Positions 12,263-23,749 of a DNA stretch of 64,000 bases are shown here, one piece after another. Numbering within the stretch: position 1 is the first letter of the stretch; the number at the start of each line of letters is the position of its first letter. The stretch comes from Cantharellus purpuraceus (taxonomy: Eukaryota > Basidiomycota > Agaricomycetes > Cantharellales > Hydnaceae). The DNA lies in contig JALBUN010000001.1 of assembly GCA_025174535.1 (NCBI GenBank), positions 1,612,001 through 1,676,000 of the forward strand. The letters run 5' to 3'. The translations under genes and the position numbers were made by a program. Below the pieces are notes generated by a model. That model worked only from the letters and a program-made list of their open reading frames with translations, made no database searches and had not been told where the DNA came from.

Positions 12263-13980
12263 CTAGGGCATTGGGTACTGTCCGAGGACCGTCTGACGGA
12301 TTGAAAGTAAAAAAATTTGTGTGATAACCAAAATTGAACTACGATAAGACGCAATCGCAACATACGGAGGCAGGGACTGATGATCGTGTACTCCTGGAAT
12401 GCCCTCCTGATCGACATAACATTTCAATACAGACTGTGCCATCTGCGTACCTCCCGGCCGTTCTGCTATAGAAATAAATGCTATCTCTAAGCGTGCTTCT
12501 ACGTGGGGAATGAAGTAGTCGCTTGTCGCTAGCTTCATGAATGCAAAGAAAGTCGTTGTGTTTCAGGATCCGCGCCGCACCGCGGACCATACATTATACT
12601 TCAAAACTACCAATCAAGATTACCCTCCAGGCATTGATAAGACATTAGCTCGCATGTCGAGAGAATACCTCATGGCGCCCGTGGGCACGGTATGTTTGGC
12701 AAAACGTGTGACAAGGTTCAAACTTGAAAGGCACACAATGTAAACTTACCCAGAAGTCAACTGGAGTCTTGCTCACTGGACCAATCCATCTACCTTGTAA
12801 TGTGGACCTGAGCAAGACCCCCACGCTTGCCGCAAAATCCCAGACCAAGACCAACGACTTCCATGTTAACTCGCGCTGTCCACACTTCCACTGGTAACCT
12901 AATTCTCACCTCACATGATATCAGATGCTCACAAGCAAGAATACCTCCAACTCGCAACCTTTCTGTTGCTGTGAACCAAACGGCGCGATACAAACCTGAT
13001 ACACGTTCTACAATGTGCACTTATTACCTGTCCATTACAACCTGGAAGTCGATCACTTGCAAGAAGACACTTATCTTCCATTAGCTGGTAGCCGTTTGCG
13101 CATATTTTACCGTATCTAAAGCACGCAGCGCTCTGGCACACATTGCTAACTGTCATAGAGACGGTGAGACAGAACGTAGGTGGTCTCTATGAACGCATAT
13201 AGCCATATGATATTGAACATACATGCATTGACATACCTGTCTACACGATCACACCTTATTGGCAGGGTATCCTGGTAGGAGAGGTTAACAAACGTATTGA
13301 CTATGTCTTTGCCTGTACTACCACGTCCGAGGTTGTAAATGTGAGATGCGCGTATGCCAATGGCCAATACATGAAAGGATGGAATTGAGAATGTATGTTT
13401 GAGAAGCTAAGACGGACAGGGAGAAGACAGTATTTTGGACTGCACCGTTGCAGGATAGTCGACGGGGGAAGGGCGCGTTTGACTGAACACGCTGTCATAT
13501 TGCAGCATAGGCACCACAGTAGCTTCAGTCGGTCTGAAATGCCACAGCCAAATATTGCAGGGAACATGGCCCTAGCGCATACCTCGAAAGTACCCCAAAA
13601 CCGGCCTCGATGACGTCAAAGTCACCCTCGACCATCAATTTGCCACTGAGCTCTCTCTTGTGTACGCTCCGTGAGATACAAACACTTCCATCGCATCTTG
13701 AGGATTTCATCACACTTCTTGCTTGTCTGTGTTCTTGACCTTGAACACTCTTCAGGGTCCCGCATGACCAATCTTCGTACTGTTCCAGAACATCAATGGA
13801 AAGGGATGGCGACGGGGACGAGCAGTTAGAATTGATACTAGGGAGGTGAAGGCTACAGCGGCCAGCCTGAAATGTGAGTCGTAGCAGTACAGGTGTTGGG
13901 GGTGTGGTTGATGTCCATACGTCACTGGGACTTCTGGATTTGATGCTCGGTGCCACGGTAGGTCCACTAGTTCATAGTCT
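12263..13980 (-). CDS. Unresolved multi-exon gene, function unknown
   Basis: Several minus-strand stretches read like protein and lie in consistent order, but I could not fix a start codon or all splice sites. From 5' to 3' they are: a Ser-rich stretch with VLEQYEDWSCGTLKSVQGQE and GKLMVEGDFDVIEAGFG; a possible exon with HIYNLGRGSTGKDIVNTFVN; and a cysteine-rich EGF-like piece (ACFRYGKICANGYQLMEDKC). After these come WKSLVLVWDFAASVGVLLRS ending DFW before a gtaagt donor, and MKLATSDYFIPHVEARLEIA near 12538. The frames at 13956 and 13967 begin with GTG, so the true start is elsewhere. The cysteine-rich piece suggests a secreted or surface protein, but this is weak. Two adjacent genes are also possible. 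Confidence 0.35.
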
Positions 13981-14141
13981 CGTCAAAACTTCAGCAAAAC
14001 CCCATACCTAATGTGTGACTGTCACCATCGGTCGAGGCCCCGAAAAACTTGATTGCAAGTTGTGTGGTAAGAGCCAAGAGTTGTGGTAGCACATACCAGA
14101 AATTGATATTCAAATACGTCTTCTAAGAGGTTACGGAGTTT

Positions 14142-15338
14142 TCAAGGAAGAAGCTTTCGGACAATACTTGCCCGTAGCCACGCCTCATCCCTATCAGCCA
14201 CGCGAAGTAAAGAATTCAGCCCTTCCAAAACAACCTTCCTTGTCTGTTCCTTAGTGCCCCATGGGACGCGAGGGGTCCAGGTAACTAAATGTGTTCCAAA
14301 GTGCGTCGCAGCGGTCCAGGCGATATCCAAGGAGACCTCCTCAGTTGTTCGACCCTGCAGTGCAATGTCACGATATGCCACGAGGAACGATGAAACCACA
14401 GCATCGACCGAGGCGAGGCAAGAAGGATGAAAAATGCCCAGAGAGTACATCTCTGCCAAGAATTGCCCAATTTCAATCCCTGCAAGACCAGGTCTAGCAG
14501 CTTCCCAATCGACAACGTTGAGGGCAAGCTCCGAACTGAACGAAACCATGATATTCCCAGGCCAAAAGTCACCCATCGCGAGAATCTCGTCGCTTGTCAT
14601 GAGTCGGTCCTGCATGGTTGTCGCCAAGGTTGTGAGCGCGTTCAACTCTGTAGGGGAGAGATCGAGAGGCGGTTCGATGAGGCGTGGCTCTTTGTCTTTG
14701 GGTGCAACCGTGCTGATGAGGGTGCCATAGGTAACCTGACCGGCAGCTCTACGTGCTGTTTGGTTGGACTCAAAGGACTTTTTGATGACACTACCTGATG
14801 AGTCCAAAGCAAACGTAGCCTGGTGAAGACGTGCCAGAAATGAGCCGAGGGATTTGCCGATGATGCAGGAGACATCAGTACTGGGAGGGGTGGTCTGAAA
14901 TAACGCCTTGAGTGTGGTTGACGTCACCCCACTGTCCGACAACAACAGGACACGATTCTCGCGGTCCTCGTAATACAACTTTGGAACAGAGACAGCCGTC
15001 TCCGAATACGTTAGTCCTGGTACATGTTTGAGTGCCATCGACTCAAAATCCTTTAGAAAAGCATAAGGCCGTGGGTATTATACGCAAAGTAACAGGACAC
15101 TTCACACCTGTCTCTCTGTGGTATACAGAAACTCTTTAATTGCAGCTACGTAAGGCTTAGCATGCTTGAAGATTACGGTGTGAACCGGAGCGACAGAATC
15201 TGTGCTATACGACTCCTGCAATATGATTCGATATATGAAGTTCGTTGATCCTCCAGACAGCGGGATGACACTGGAAGCAGCAAAGGGAGTTCGAGAGAGG
15301 TAGTTCTCCACACCTTCGACTGAAGTAAGGTCCGCCAT
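14142..15338 (-). CDS. APH-family small-molecule kinase (aminoglycoside phosphotransferase fold)
   Basis: Two exons: 15108-15338 (77 codons) and 14142-15050, joined in phase by an intron at 15051-15107. Start at ATG 15338 gives MADLTSVEGVENYLSRTPFA, then SSVIPLSGGSTNFIYRI, a glycine-rich nucleotide loop, and a VIFKHAKPYVAAIKE segment carrying the likely ATP-binding lysine. The C-lobe has the catalytic-loop motif MGDFWPGNIMV, followed by the metal-binding VVDWEAARPG, and helices typical of choline, ethanolamine and methylthioribose kinases. The whole protein is about 380 residues. In most APH proteins the residue before GD is His; here it is Met. The Asp and Asn are kept, so activity is plausible. 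The substrate is unknown. Confidence 0.8.
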
Positions 15339-15791
15339 GGAAATAGTACAGCTTCGAGCAAGAAACGCTGATAGCAAAGCAGAGAACACTAGAGCACAGT
15401 CATAATCTTCTTTTAGCTCCCCAACAACATGCAAGTCACTGTGACGGGTCCGAAACCAACGAGTCACTCATATGTCATTCAGAGCATCTCGTGTACCTTG
15501 ATGCAATGCGCTGGCAGTGAATTGGGTGAGTCAGAATTCTCATAAGAACATAAGTAGACGTTGCAAGAGAAACCGTAGAAATAAAAAAATTACCTGCCCT
15601 AAATCATCCATCGTATTGGTGCGGAGTCGGAAAAAGTTTGCCATCGATACTGACAAACCTTACATCGCAGCTGTACTCTTGCGTCGCTGCCACGACTAAC
15701 TCTGCGACAGTCTGCCACGTTGAGCAAGAGCGTCGTCCAACTACAAACATAAACCTACACCTTTTCATTAACCCTGCAAAAGTAGAGCATC
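15339..15791. other. Divergent intergenic region, kinase / EF2
   Basis: About 450 bp separate the kinase start codon (minus strand) from the EF2 start codon (plus strand). No coding exon is supported. It must contain both promoters; an EF2 promoter is expected to be strong. I could not identify discrete elements. Confidence 0.35.
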
Positions 15792-18700
15792 ATGGTGTGA
15801 GTGGTCTGGGTGTCTTGTTTCTCTTCTTTCTACCAGTCTTTGACAACCAGCCATGTAGTAACTTCACAGTAGGCAAGTATCCTAGGAGGTTGCTGATTCG
15901 AATCATATAATGACCATCAACCTCAACAGATCAGGTCCGTTCTCTTATGGACCGGTCAACAAATATTCGAAACATGAGTGTTATCGCCCATGGTAAGATG
16001 TTCTCGCTATATCTTTCGAGTTATTCTAAGACGCTAGTATCACTCAGTCGACCACGGTAAATCTACTCTTACCGACTCGCTCGTTTCGAAGGCTGGTATC
16101 ATCGCCTCATCTAAGGCGGGTGATATGCGGTTCACCGACACCCGAGATGACGAGAAAGAACGAGGCATCACGATTAAATCGACTGCGATCTCCATGTACT
16201 TCCAGATCGGCAAGGAGGACATGGCTGCCATCAAGCAGAAGACTGAAGGTTTGTCTGCCATTGTATACTACTACCGGGTCGTTGTGTTGATAACTAGGCA
16301 GGCGATGAGTTCTTGATCAATCTCATCGACTCACCCGGACACGTTGATTTCTCGTCGGAAGTCACGGCAGCCCTCCGGGTCACTGACGGTGCTTTGGTTG
16401 TTGTCGACTGTGTAGAAGGCGTCTGCGTACAGACAGAAACTGTGCTGCGTCAGGCACTCACCGAGCGGATCAAGCCCGTTGTCATTATCAACAAGGTTGA
16501 TCGAGCTCTTCTCGAACTGCAGGTCACAAAAGAGGATCTTTTCCAATCGTTCTCTCGTACGATTGAGTCTGTCAACGTCATTGTGTCAATGTACCACGAT
16601 GCTGCCCTCGGTGATGTTCAGGTTTATCCTGACAAGGGAACTGTCGCTTTCGGGTCTGGTCTACACGGGTGGGGATTTACCCTTCGGCAATTTGCTAACC
16701 GATACAGCAAAAAGTTTGGTGTCGACAAAGAGAAGATGATGGCTAAGCTCTGGGGCGACAACTTCTTCAACCCTGCTACAAAGAAGTGGACTACAAAAAG
16801 TTCTGATGCTGACGGCAAACCGCTTGAACGTGCCTTCAACATGTTTGTTCTTGATCCTATCTTCAAGATTTTCGATGCGGTCATGAACTTCAAAAAGGAC
16901 CAGACCGCCACCATGCTCGACAAGCTTGAGATCAAACTTGCTGCCGAAGAACGCAGTCTCGAAGGCAAGCAACTTCTCAAGGTCGTCATGCGTAAATTCC
17001 TTCCCGCCGGTGACTCGCTCTTGGAGATGATAGTCATCAACCTTCCATCGCCCCACACTGCTCAGCGTTACCGTGTCGAGACCCTCTATGAAGGACCTAT
17101 GGATGATGAGTCGGCCATCGGTATCAGAGAATGCGACCCGAAAGGTCCCCTTGTGCTATATGTCTCGAAGATGGTTCCCACCTCGGATAAAGGTCGCTTC
17201 TACGCATTCGGTCGCGTGTTCTCTGGGACTGTTCGTTCGGGCCCAAAGGTTCGCATCCAGGGTCCCAACTACATTCCGGGCAAGAAGGACGACTTGTTTG
17301 TCAAGTCTATCCAGCGCACCGTTCTCATGATGGGCAGGTATGTTGAACCTATTGAGGATTGTCCAGCCGGGAACATCGTCGGTCTTGTCGGTGTCGACCA
17401 GTTCCTCCTCAAGAGCGGTACTCTTACGACTTCAGAAACGGCTCACAACATGAAGGTCATGAAGTTCTCTGTTTCTCCTGTCGTGCAAGTCGCTGTTGAG
17501 GTCAAGAACGCCGCGGATCTTCCCAAACTCGTTGAAGGTCTCAAACGCTTGTCAAAGTCTGATCCTTGCGTACAAGCGTGGATTGCGGAGACTGGCGAAC
17601 ACATCGTAGCAGGTGCCGGTGAGCTTCATTTGGAGATTTGCCTGAAGGTATGTCATATTATCCAAACTTATGAGGCAACTGCTGAGTTACATCCTTCCTT
17701 TATAGGATCTGGAAGAAGACCACGCTGGTGTTCCTCTCAAGAAGTCAGATCCCGTCGTCGCTTACCGAGAGACTGTCAAGGCGGAATCTACGATTGTCGC
17801 ACTGTCCAAGTCGCAAAACAAGCACAATCGTCTTTATGCCAAGGCGATGCCTCTCGATGAGGAGCTTTCCCAAGCCATCGAAGCTGGCAAGGTTACCCCA
17901 CGCGACGATTTCAAGGCGCGTGCCCGCGTTCTCGCTGATGAATACGGCTGGGATGTCACCGATGCGAGGAAGATCTGGTGTTTCGGTCCTGATACCACTG
18001 GGCCTAACCTGTTGGTCGATGTGACCAAGGGTGTACAATATCTCAACGAAATCAAGGACTCGTGTGTTGCAGCATTCCAATGGGCGACCAAGGAAGGTGT
18101 TTGTGCGGAAGAGAACATGCGCGGTGTCCGGGTCAACATTCTTGATGTCACGGTAAGCACACACCTATACATTTGCTAGATCGCTTACAAATGATCGCGC
18201 TGCAGCTGCATGCGGATGCCATCCACCGTGGTGGTGGACAGCTTATCCCAACTTGTCGCCGTGTCTGCTATGCCGCCGCTCTCCTTGCTACCCCGGGTCT
18301 CCAGGAGCCAGTGTTTTTGGGTATGAATCGTTTGGTCTGGATACCGAAATAGTGCTGATTTCGTCTGGCAGTGGAGATCCAATGTCCAGAGAACGCTGTC
18401 GGTGGCATCTACAGTGTCCTCAACAAGCGCCGAGGGCAAGTCTTTAGTGAAGAGCAACGCCCTGGAACCCCAATGTTCACAGTCAAAGCATACCTCCCTG
18501 TCATGGAATCGTTTGGTTTCCCTGCCGATCTAAGGTCACAGACACAAGGACAGGCCTTCCCTCAGAGTGTGTTCGACCACTGGGAGTTGATGGCTGGATG
18601 TACGTGCCATCTCGGTGCTTGGGGTTTTGCTCTTTTGATTTCTGATATATATTTCCATAGCCCCCACTGAAAAGGGCTCTAAACTTGAAACCCTCGTCGT

Positions 18701-18826
18701 CGGAATCCGAACACGTAAAGGTCTCAAGGCAAGCATACTTCCCACCACTCAAACAATTAGAAGATTTACTGACTTCATTCTTAGCCCGAAATCCCGCTCC
18801 TCGACACCTATTACGATAAGCTCTAA
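15792..18826 (+). CDS. EF2: Translation elongation factor 2
   Basis: EF2 is the GTPase that moves the ribosome by one codon after peptide bond formation. Nine exons rebuild a full-length protein: 15792-15796, 15859-15872, 15930-15992, 16048-16248, 16302-17647, 17706-18152, 18206-18320, 18372-18599, 18661-18728, with the last piece 18785-18826. All GTPase motifs are present: [25 protein letters not shown] and NKVD. The diphthamide loop near the C-terminus, [12 protein letters not shown], keeps its modified histidine. The end is [18 protein letters not shown]. Two introns need a GC donor: 15873-15929 (TAG|gcaagt) and 18729-18784 (AAG|gcaagc). No GT alternative preserves the conserved reading (VDQ and GLKPEIP). 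Exon 1 is 5 nt and exon 2 is 14 nt. Confidence 0.97.
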
Positions 18827-19024
18827 ACAGCTGCAAATACCTTTACATTCTCTGTGTTTCTTATTTTCACGATGTTCTTGCCTTCTGTCTACGTGCTTGC
18901 TCAGTCAGAAGTCATGAACCAATCTGTCTTGTATCATCCGCTGCTTAGAAGCAGCCAGGAACTACCTGCTGACTATGACAGAGGGTTGTATCGCTAAGAC
19001 ACTTCATCGCGCGAAATTATCTGG

Positions 19025-20653
19025 TTAGAGCTCGTCTTTTACCGTGCCTTGATGTGTTTCTTGAGCGGTTGTTGGAGAGCCAGCCATCAACATGGAAAGA
19101 AACTCGTGAACTAGGTCTGCTGCTGCAGTGCCAGTAATCTCGGCTAAGCACGCTCATGTGAGTTCAATTACATTTTCAGCTGAGTGAGCATACCATGGTC
19201 GTACGATGGGGCGACTTCTACCAAATCAATACCACTATAGGTTACGTTGAACACCCATGTGGACAGACCGAAAGGAGAATAGAATGCTCGCACATGACGT
19301 TCAAGCCAGCAAGACCACGTATTATGCGTTTCACTTCCCGCATCGTCCACCCGCCTGCCTCGGGAGTGCCAGCTATGTGAACCACCCTACGCATTAGTGT
19401 TTACTTGGTAGATACCGGAGAGGAAAACGAACTAGCGGGGGCGATCCCTGGATCTGTTGCCCATTGACATCAGCGTCATCATAAACCATTAGTCAGAATA
19501 TCAGTCACTAACCAAGTACATCTATGTCAAGACTGAAATATGAAAGAGCTCAAGCATTCGTTCTGCACGATCAAAATAATATCCACCTTAGATATACTGG
19601 AGACTCTCCCACTCTTGCTCTAATACGTCTAATGATATCAGTGACTCCGTAGTCATCAATGTCATCTGTAGTTATTAGCTCGAAGCCGACGGATTCATCG
19701 TGATGGACATCTTCGATGTCCTGTCATCGTATCGTATTAGATGTGCACGGATCCATATGATTAATCTTAATTGATCAACTCACGTTCAGCTTGCATCGAA
19801 TACCAGCATGAATACTGCTGTTTGACATGAGTCCCTCACGAGCTGCTGCCCAGAAGAAAGTGCCATGGGTGATTTCTGCCTGAGTAGAGCTAGATCCAGG
19901 GTAGCCAATGCCGGGCCACGTATCGAGATGAGCGTCGAAGTGGATAACTGAGACAGGTCCGTAAACCTTATGAAGAGATCGAAGAATAGGAAGAACCTGT
20001 ACATGTGTAAGGAAGATGTGTATTTTTCGGGAAGTTAATGATTGCACACAATAGTATGGTCGCCGCCAAGGGAAATAATTCTGGGATGCTCTTTTCCATC
20101 CTTGGCCAGGCGAGCGGTCGAAAATGACCTTTGCTGCTGAGAAGCCACAGGACGCTCGAGTAACGTGGTATATGCAGCCTCTATCTGATCAATGGCTAAT
20201 GCGTTGTCAAACGGGCTAACAGGCACCTAGATCGGGCATTCAACAGCATGCTATTGGGATCTGGCAAACGCGTACATCTCCACAGTCAATTATCTTCGAC
20301 CCCTGAACGTATGGGTTACTCGCCCATGCTAAGGTGTATCCACGCAGTTCCCTCTGACGTCTGGATCCGGACCTAATGGCATAAGGACCAAACCTAGCTC
20401 CAGGACGATAGGATACCCCAGTGTCAAATGGGAGCCCTAGCACAGCGATATTGAAAGCCTGAGAGACATCATCAAGACATCGAGTATACGGGAGGTGCGC
20501 AAAGCTCAGTGGACCTGTGAAAGGTAAGTCTATCTGAGGGCCATACTTTGAGGTCCAAGGCTCTTCTGCGACATTCAGCGGTGTTTGGTGACCAGACGTC
20601 AGTGATGCCAACGCGGCAACCACTGGGATGGCGCGTACAGTAAACCAAAGCAT
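19025..20653 (-). CDS. Arginase/agmatinase-family hydrolase with signal peptide and KDEL tail
   Basis: Ureohydrolase-family protein, probably an agmatinase that would convert agmatine to putrescine and urea. Start ATG 20653 gives a signal-peptide-like N-terminus (MLWFTVRAIPVVAALASLTS). Domain landmarks are VLGLPFDTGVSYRPGARFGP, the metal motifs LGGDHTI, HFDAHLDTW and SLDIDVLDPG, then GTPEAGGWTMREVKRIIRG, and IDLVEVAPSYDHAEITGTAA built across two short introns. The binuclear manganese ligands therefore look intact. The final exon ends MAGSPTTAQETHQGTVKDEL before the stop at 19025-19027. KDEL is a classical ER retrieval signal, so with the signal peptide the enzyme is predicted to be ER-resident. 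Most ureohydrolases are cytosolic or mitochondrial. Some middle exons are inferred only from conserved blocks. Confidence 0.85.
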
Positions 20654-20947
20654 TACGAGGTGCTATTTGAGAGCAGCTTGAGAAATTCCCGCTTACATAT
20701 CACAAGGACAAGATGCTGCTATCTTATGAGCCCTTCGAATCGGCGCTTAGCTGATAAAGAGCCTGGCAGGCTGCGTCAATGTTATCGTATCCACTTGATG
20801 AGGTGAATGTCATGCGTTTCGTAAAAATGCAATGGCTATAGGTATACACATTTTGAATCATACGCATACTATGTCCAGCAGCAACGACTAGCTTGCACGC
20901 GCAAATAACTTAACGTCCTTTGATAAAAAAGCAGTACACTCTCCGTA
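20654..20947. other. Intergenic region
   Basis: About 290 bp between the agmatinase-family start codon and the PalI stop codon, both genes on the minus strand. The hydrolase promoter must lie here, overlapping the PalI 3' UTR. No other element was recognised. Confidence 0.35.
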
Positions 20948-22653
20948 TCAGTGTTTTTCACTGGGCCACGCCGTGCTTGGAATGTGCCCAGCATCATATC
21001 CAGGAGGATTATCTGAATGCGAAGGTTGACTGTACACAGGGCTCGTTGGTGAACGAGGACCACGTGGCCCCGGACTCTGTCGGGAAGGGTTAGCCGACGA
21101 CGGAGTAGGTTGCACAGGTGGAGGGGTGCTGCTGAAGGTATAATCATCGCGTCCTACGCTCATCGGTGTAGCGCTGCTCATGAATTCGGTCGGTGGGTTG
21201 TAATGATTATCAGTGCCTACACCAGCATTGGAGGTGTTGGAGGCATAGGCGACCGCACCACCTGATGGAGCATAACCACCGGGTTTATACAAAGATGGCT
21301 CTGGAATATATGACGGTTGCTGATATTGTGATGCATTGGTGTAATCTGAACAGCACGACATAAGCAATCGTATTCAACTACCAAAGAAAGAAAACTCGCA
21401 AGAGGTATTCTGCCCAGCGTGACCATGCATGCCTTCAGTGGACGGGTACTGATCATGACCATATGTCCCTGAGCTGAGATATTGATTATGGCTTGGTTGA
21501 GTGTTAGCGGCATCGTAGGCGTTGTATTGAGTTGAAGGATACTGAGCATGGGTCGGGGATTGGGGGGGGTAGCCAGTCGTAGTAGGTGGGGCCTCTAGTG
21601 GAGCAGGCGTATTGTGATAAGCCTCCATGGCGGATGTACCTGGTGCTGCAGGTGCATACCCAGGATTGGGTACATACCCTCCGCTTGCTTGCATGTTCGA
21701 GTACCCACTGGGTTGTCTACGCTGGTGGTCGAGGTACGGGTCATCTTCTTCATCGTACTTGGATGTGAGAGGTCTGCTGGGATCATATTCATTGAAAGCG
21801 GGTAGGCCGACTTCCCCTTGCTTCTGACGCGCTTTGCGGTCCGCCTCGGCCTTGACAGCATCCAATCTTAACGCCTCTGCACGGCCTGTTTCAAAATCGC
21901 CAGGCATTGACGGATCAATACGCTTGTCTCGTGGTCCGCGAGTTCGGTTGTTGATACAACATCGTCCGAAACTGTAGAAACAACCTGCAAAGAACAGGAG
22001 CAACCATGCAGCCAACGTGAGCCATATTGCACTGCCGATCTGGGCAGATCCTCCGGGGATTTTGTTGATCCTGGCCTTGGCAAGAAAAAAGAAGGCAACA
22101 TCGAAGATGAAGGCGATGAGGGTAATGGCTGCGCCAAATCCAGATACGCAGGTGCTGCAGCATGTCATAGACATCTCGCGAATGTGGGCGAGAAGACCGA
22201 ATACAGCAGATCCTGCTGCAAAAACAAGGGCAACGATGTGGAGGACGAGGGCATACGTGAGCCACTTGACGATCACCTCAGGGATCTTAATTGGAGTCTT
22301 GTTGCCCAGAAGAGAATTTGGGTCTAGTTCTAACATCACCTAAAATTATATCTCTTACAGTGAAAGCAACGAACCAAATTCGTATCCTACTCTAGGACTT
22401 GTGCAGTTGACATGGCCACCGGTGTCAAGGCAATAGCCCAAAACACCAAACGTAGCAGTTCCCCGCTGGTTGTTGAAATCGACAGTAGCCTTATTATTTC
22501 GTGTGAGATGGTAGGGTCGAGTGAAAGGAGAAATGACCGAACCTTGAGAAAAAAGACAGATCTGAACCAAGGCACTGAGAATGAAACGATTGCAAGCAGG
22601 ATGGTAGCAATGAGTGTGACTAGAAACCCTGGTGTTGCTGGCTTGAAGATCAT
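20948..22653 (-). CDS. palI: PalI/Rim9-family pH-response membrane protein
   Basis: PalI/Rim9 proteins assist the RIM101/PacC ambient-pH sensing complex at the plasma membrane. Start ATG 22653 gives MIFKPATPGFLVTLIATILL, the first membrane span. After an intron comes an extracellular loop with ATVDFNNQRGTATFGVLGYC, then C-x(n)-C and VGYEF. Three further spans follow: WLTYALVLHIVALVFAAGSA, FGAAITLIAFIFDVAFFFLA and AIWLTLAAWLLLFFAGCFYS. The cytosolic tail of about 300 residues is rich in Pro, Gln, Tyr and Ser, and ends AGHIPSTAWPSEKH at 20948. A 36-nt intron near 21345-21382 joins SFF to DYTNAS. The four-span layout and the loop motif fit SUR7/PalI; the long disordered tail is usual in filamentous fungi. 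Confidence 0.85.
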
Positions 22654-22801
22654 TGATACAAGACAACAGAGGGTGTGAAGGTACAAGTAAAGGAGTATGG
22701 AGATGGGAAGGAACTTCTGTCTTGTATATGATCACCAGGCGCCGAGACACACTGGTTTCCGCAACTACCGCGGCTACATATGATTAGAACCGCGCGCCTC
22801 A

Positions 22802-23597
22802 TCACATTCGACACCGCATAATATGAACACTAGCCAACCCCCCGCCTTTACTGTCCGGTATCGCCTTTGCATCCTCAAGGGTCGTTTCCAACACAAATCC
22901 GTTCTTTTCAAAGACTCTCACACTTCCGTGGTTGCCCTTCCAAACATTCGCACAAATCTCCTTTGCTCCCATCCGTGGCTTTATCCACTCCTCAATCAGC
23001 GTCCCAACAGCTAGTGTCATGATTCCTCGACCATGGTGTGAAGGGGCCAAGTAGTCTACTCCTACGTTAGCATTTAATTCAGTATACACCCAGGGCCATG
23101 TATTCCGCACCTCCAAACCCCCACACCGTCTTGGGGTCACCAGGCGGTCTCTGCTCATTCTCTTCTGTTGCTCTCTCTCTCTCTCCGGGGTCAAGGATGT
23201 CATCAAAACCCCACTTACTGATCTCGCAATCGCCAAGGAATACTTGATCTCCGTTTGCTTTGACTTCGCGCAGTGTTCTGATAGGACAACCCCCAACCAT
23301 ACCACCTTGCACCTCTCCAAGCTGTCGAAGCAGCAAATCTGCTTTTTTCAAAGTGCCTTCTAGCCACTGTTTGGCATGCTCCAAGTGGTAAGGATAAGGT
23401 GTGGATTCTAGCCACTGAAACACGCGTCGATCGTTCAATATCTGAACAATCGATTCGGCGTCATCTGGCCTCGGCGGTGTAAGAATGACGTTCGAGTGAG
23501 GTGGTGGTAGACGAAGGTAGGGCTCATTCGTCCTCTCGTTGCGAAGCAGGGGTGAAAGATATGAAGGGGACGTATCACCTGAATTGGAGCATATCAT
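22802..23597 (-). CDS. GNAT-family N-acetyltransferase
   Basis: A RimJ/RimL-like GNAT. Start ATG 23597. The N-terminal part carries NVILTPPRPDDAESIVQILN and DRRVFQWLESTPYPY. After an intron the acetyl-CoA-binding core reads GVDYLAPSHHGRGIMTLAVG, then ICANVWKGNHGSVRVFEKNG, matching the R/Q-x-x-G-x-G/A loop and the family's VFEKNGF segment. It ends ASVHIMRCRM at 22802. The frame change between KTVWGFGG and VDYLAPS requires an intron of either 49 nt (donor gtgcgg) or 28 nt (donor gtgtat), both ending aacgtag. The longer one is more normal for this genome. A (CT)n tract near 23170-23187 lies inside the coding region. The substrate is unknown. Confidence 0.8.
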
Positions 23598-23749
23598 GAC
23601 AGCGGTTGCGCGACGAAGAGAATAAACGAAGAGTGAAGGTCATCAACATGTGACACGACGTGCTGATGTCGATATCCTTATCATCCTATCAAACCTACTG
23701 TAGTCAAGGACAGAAAGGACTCAATTGTCTCGATGTACAACTCTGGGTG

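Noticed and set aside
15873..15929. GT donors for EF2 intron 2 (CACA|gtaggc or GGCAA|gtatcc)
   Set aside because: Both shift the frame and break the conserved VDQ sequence.
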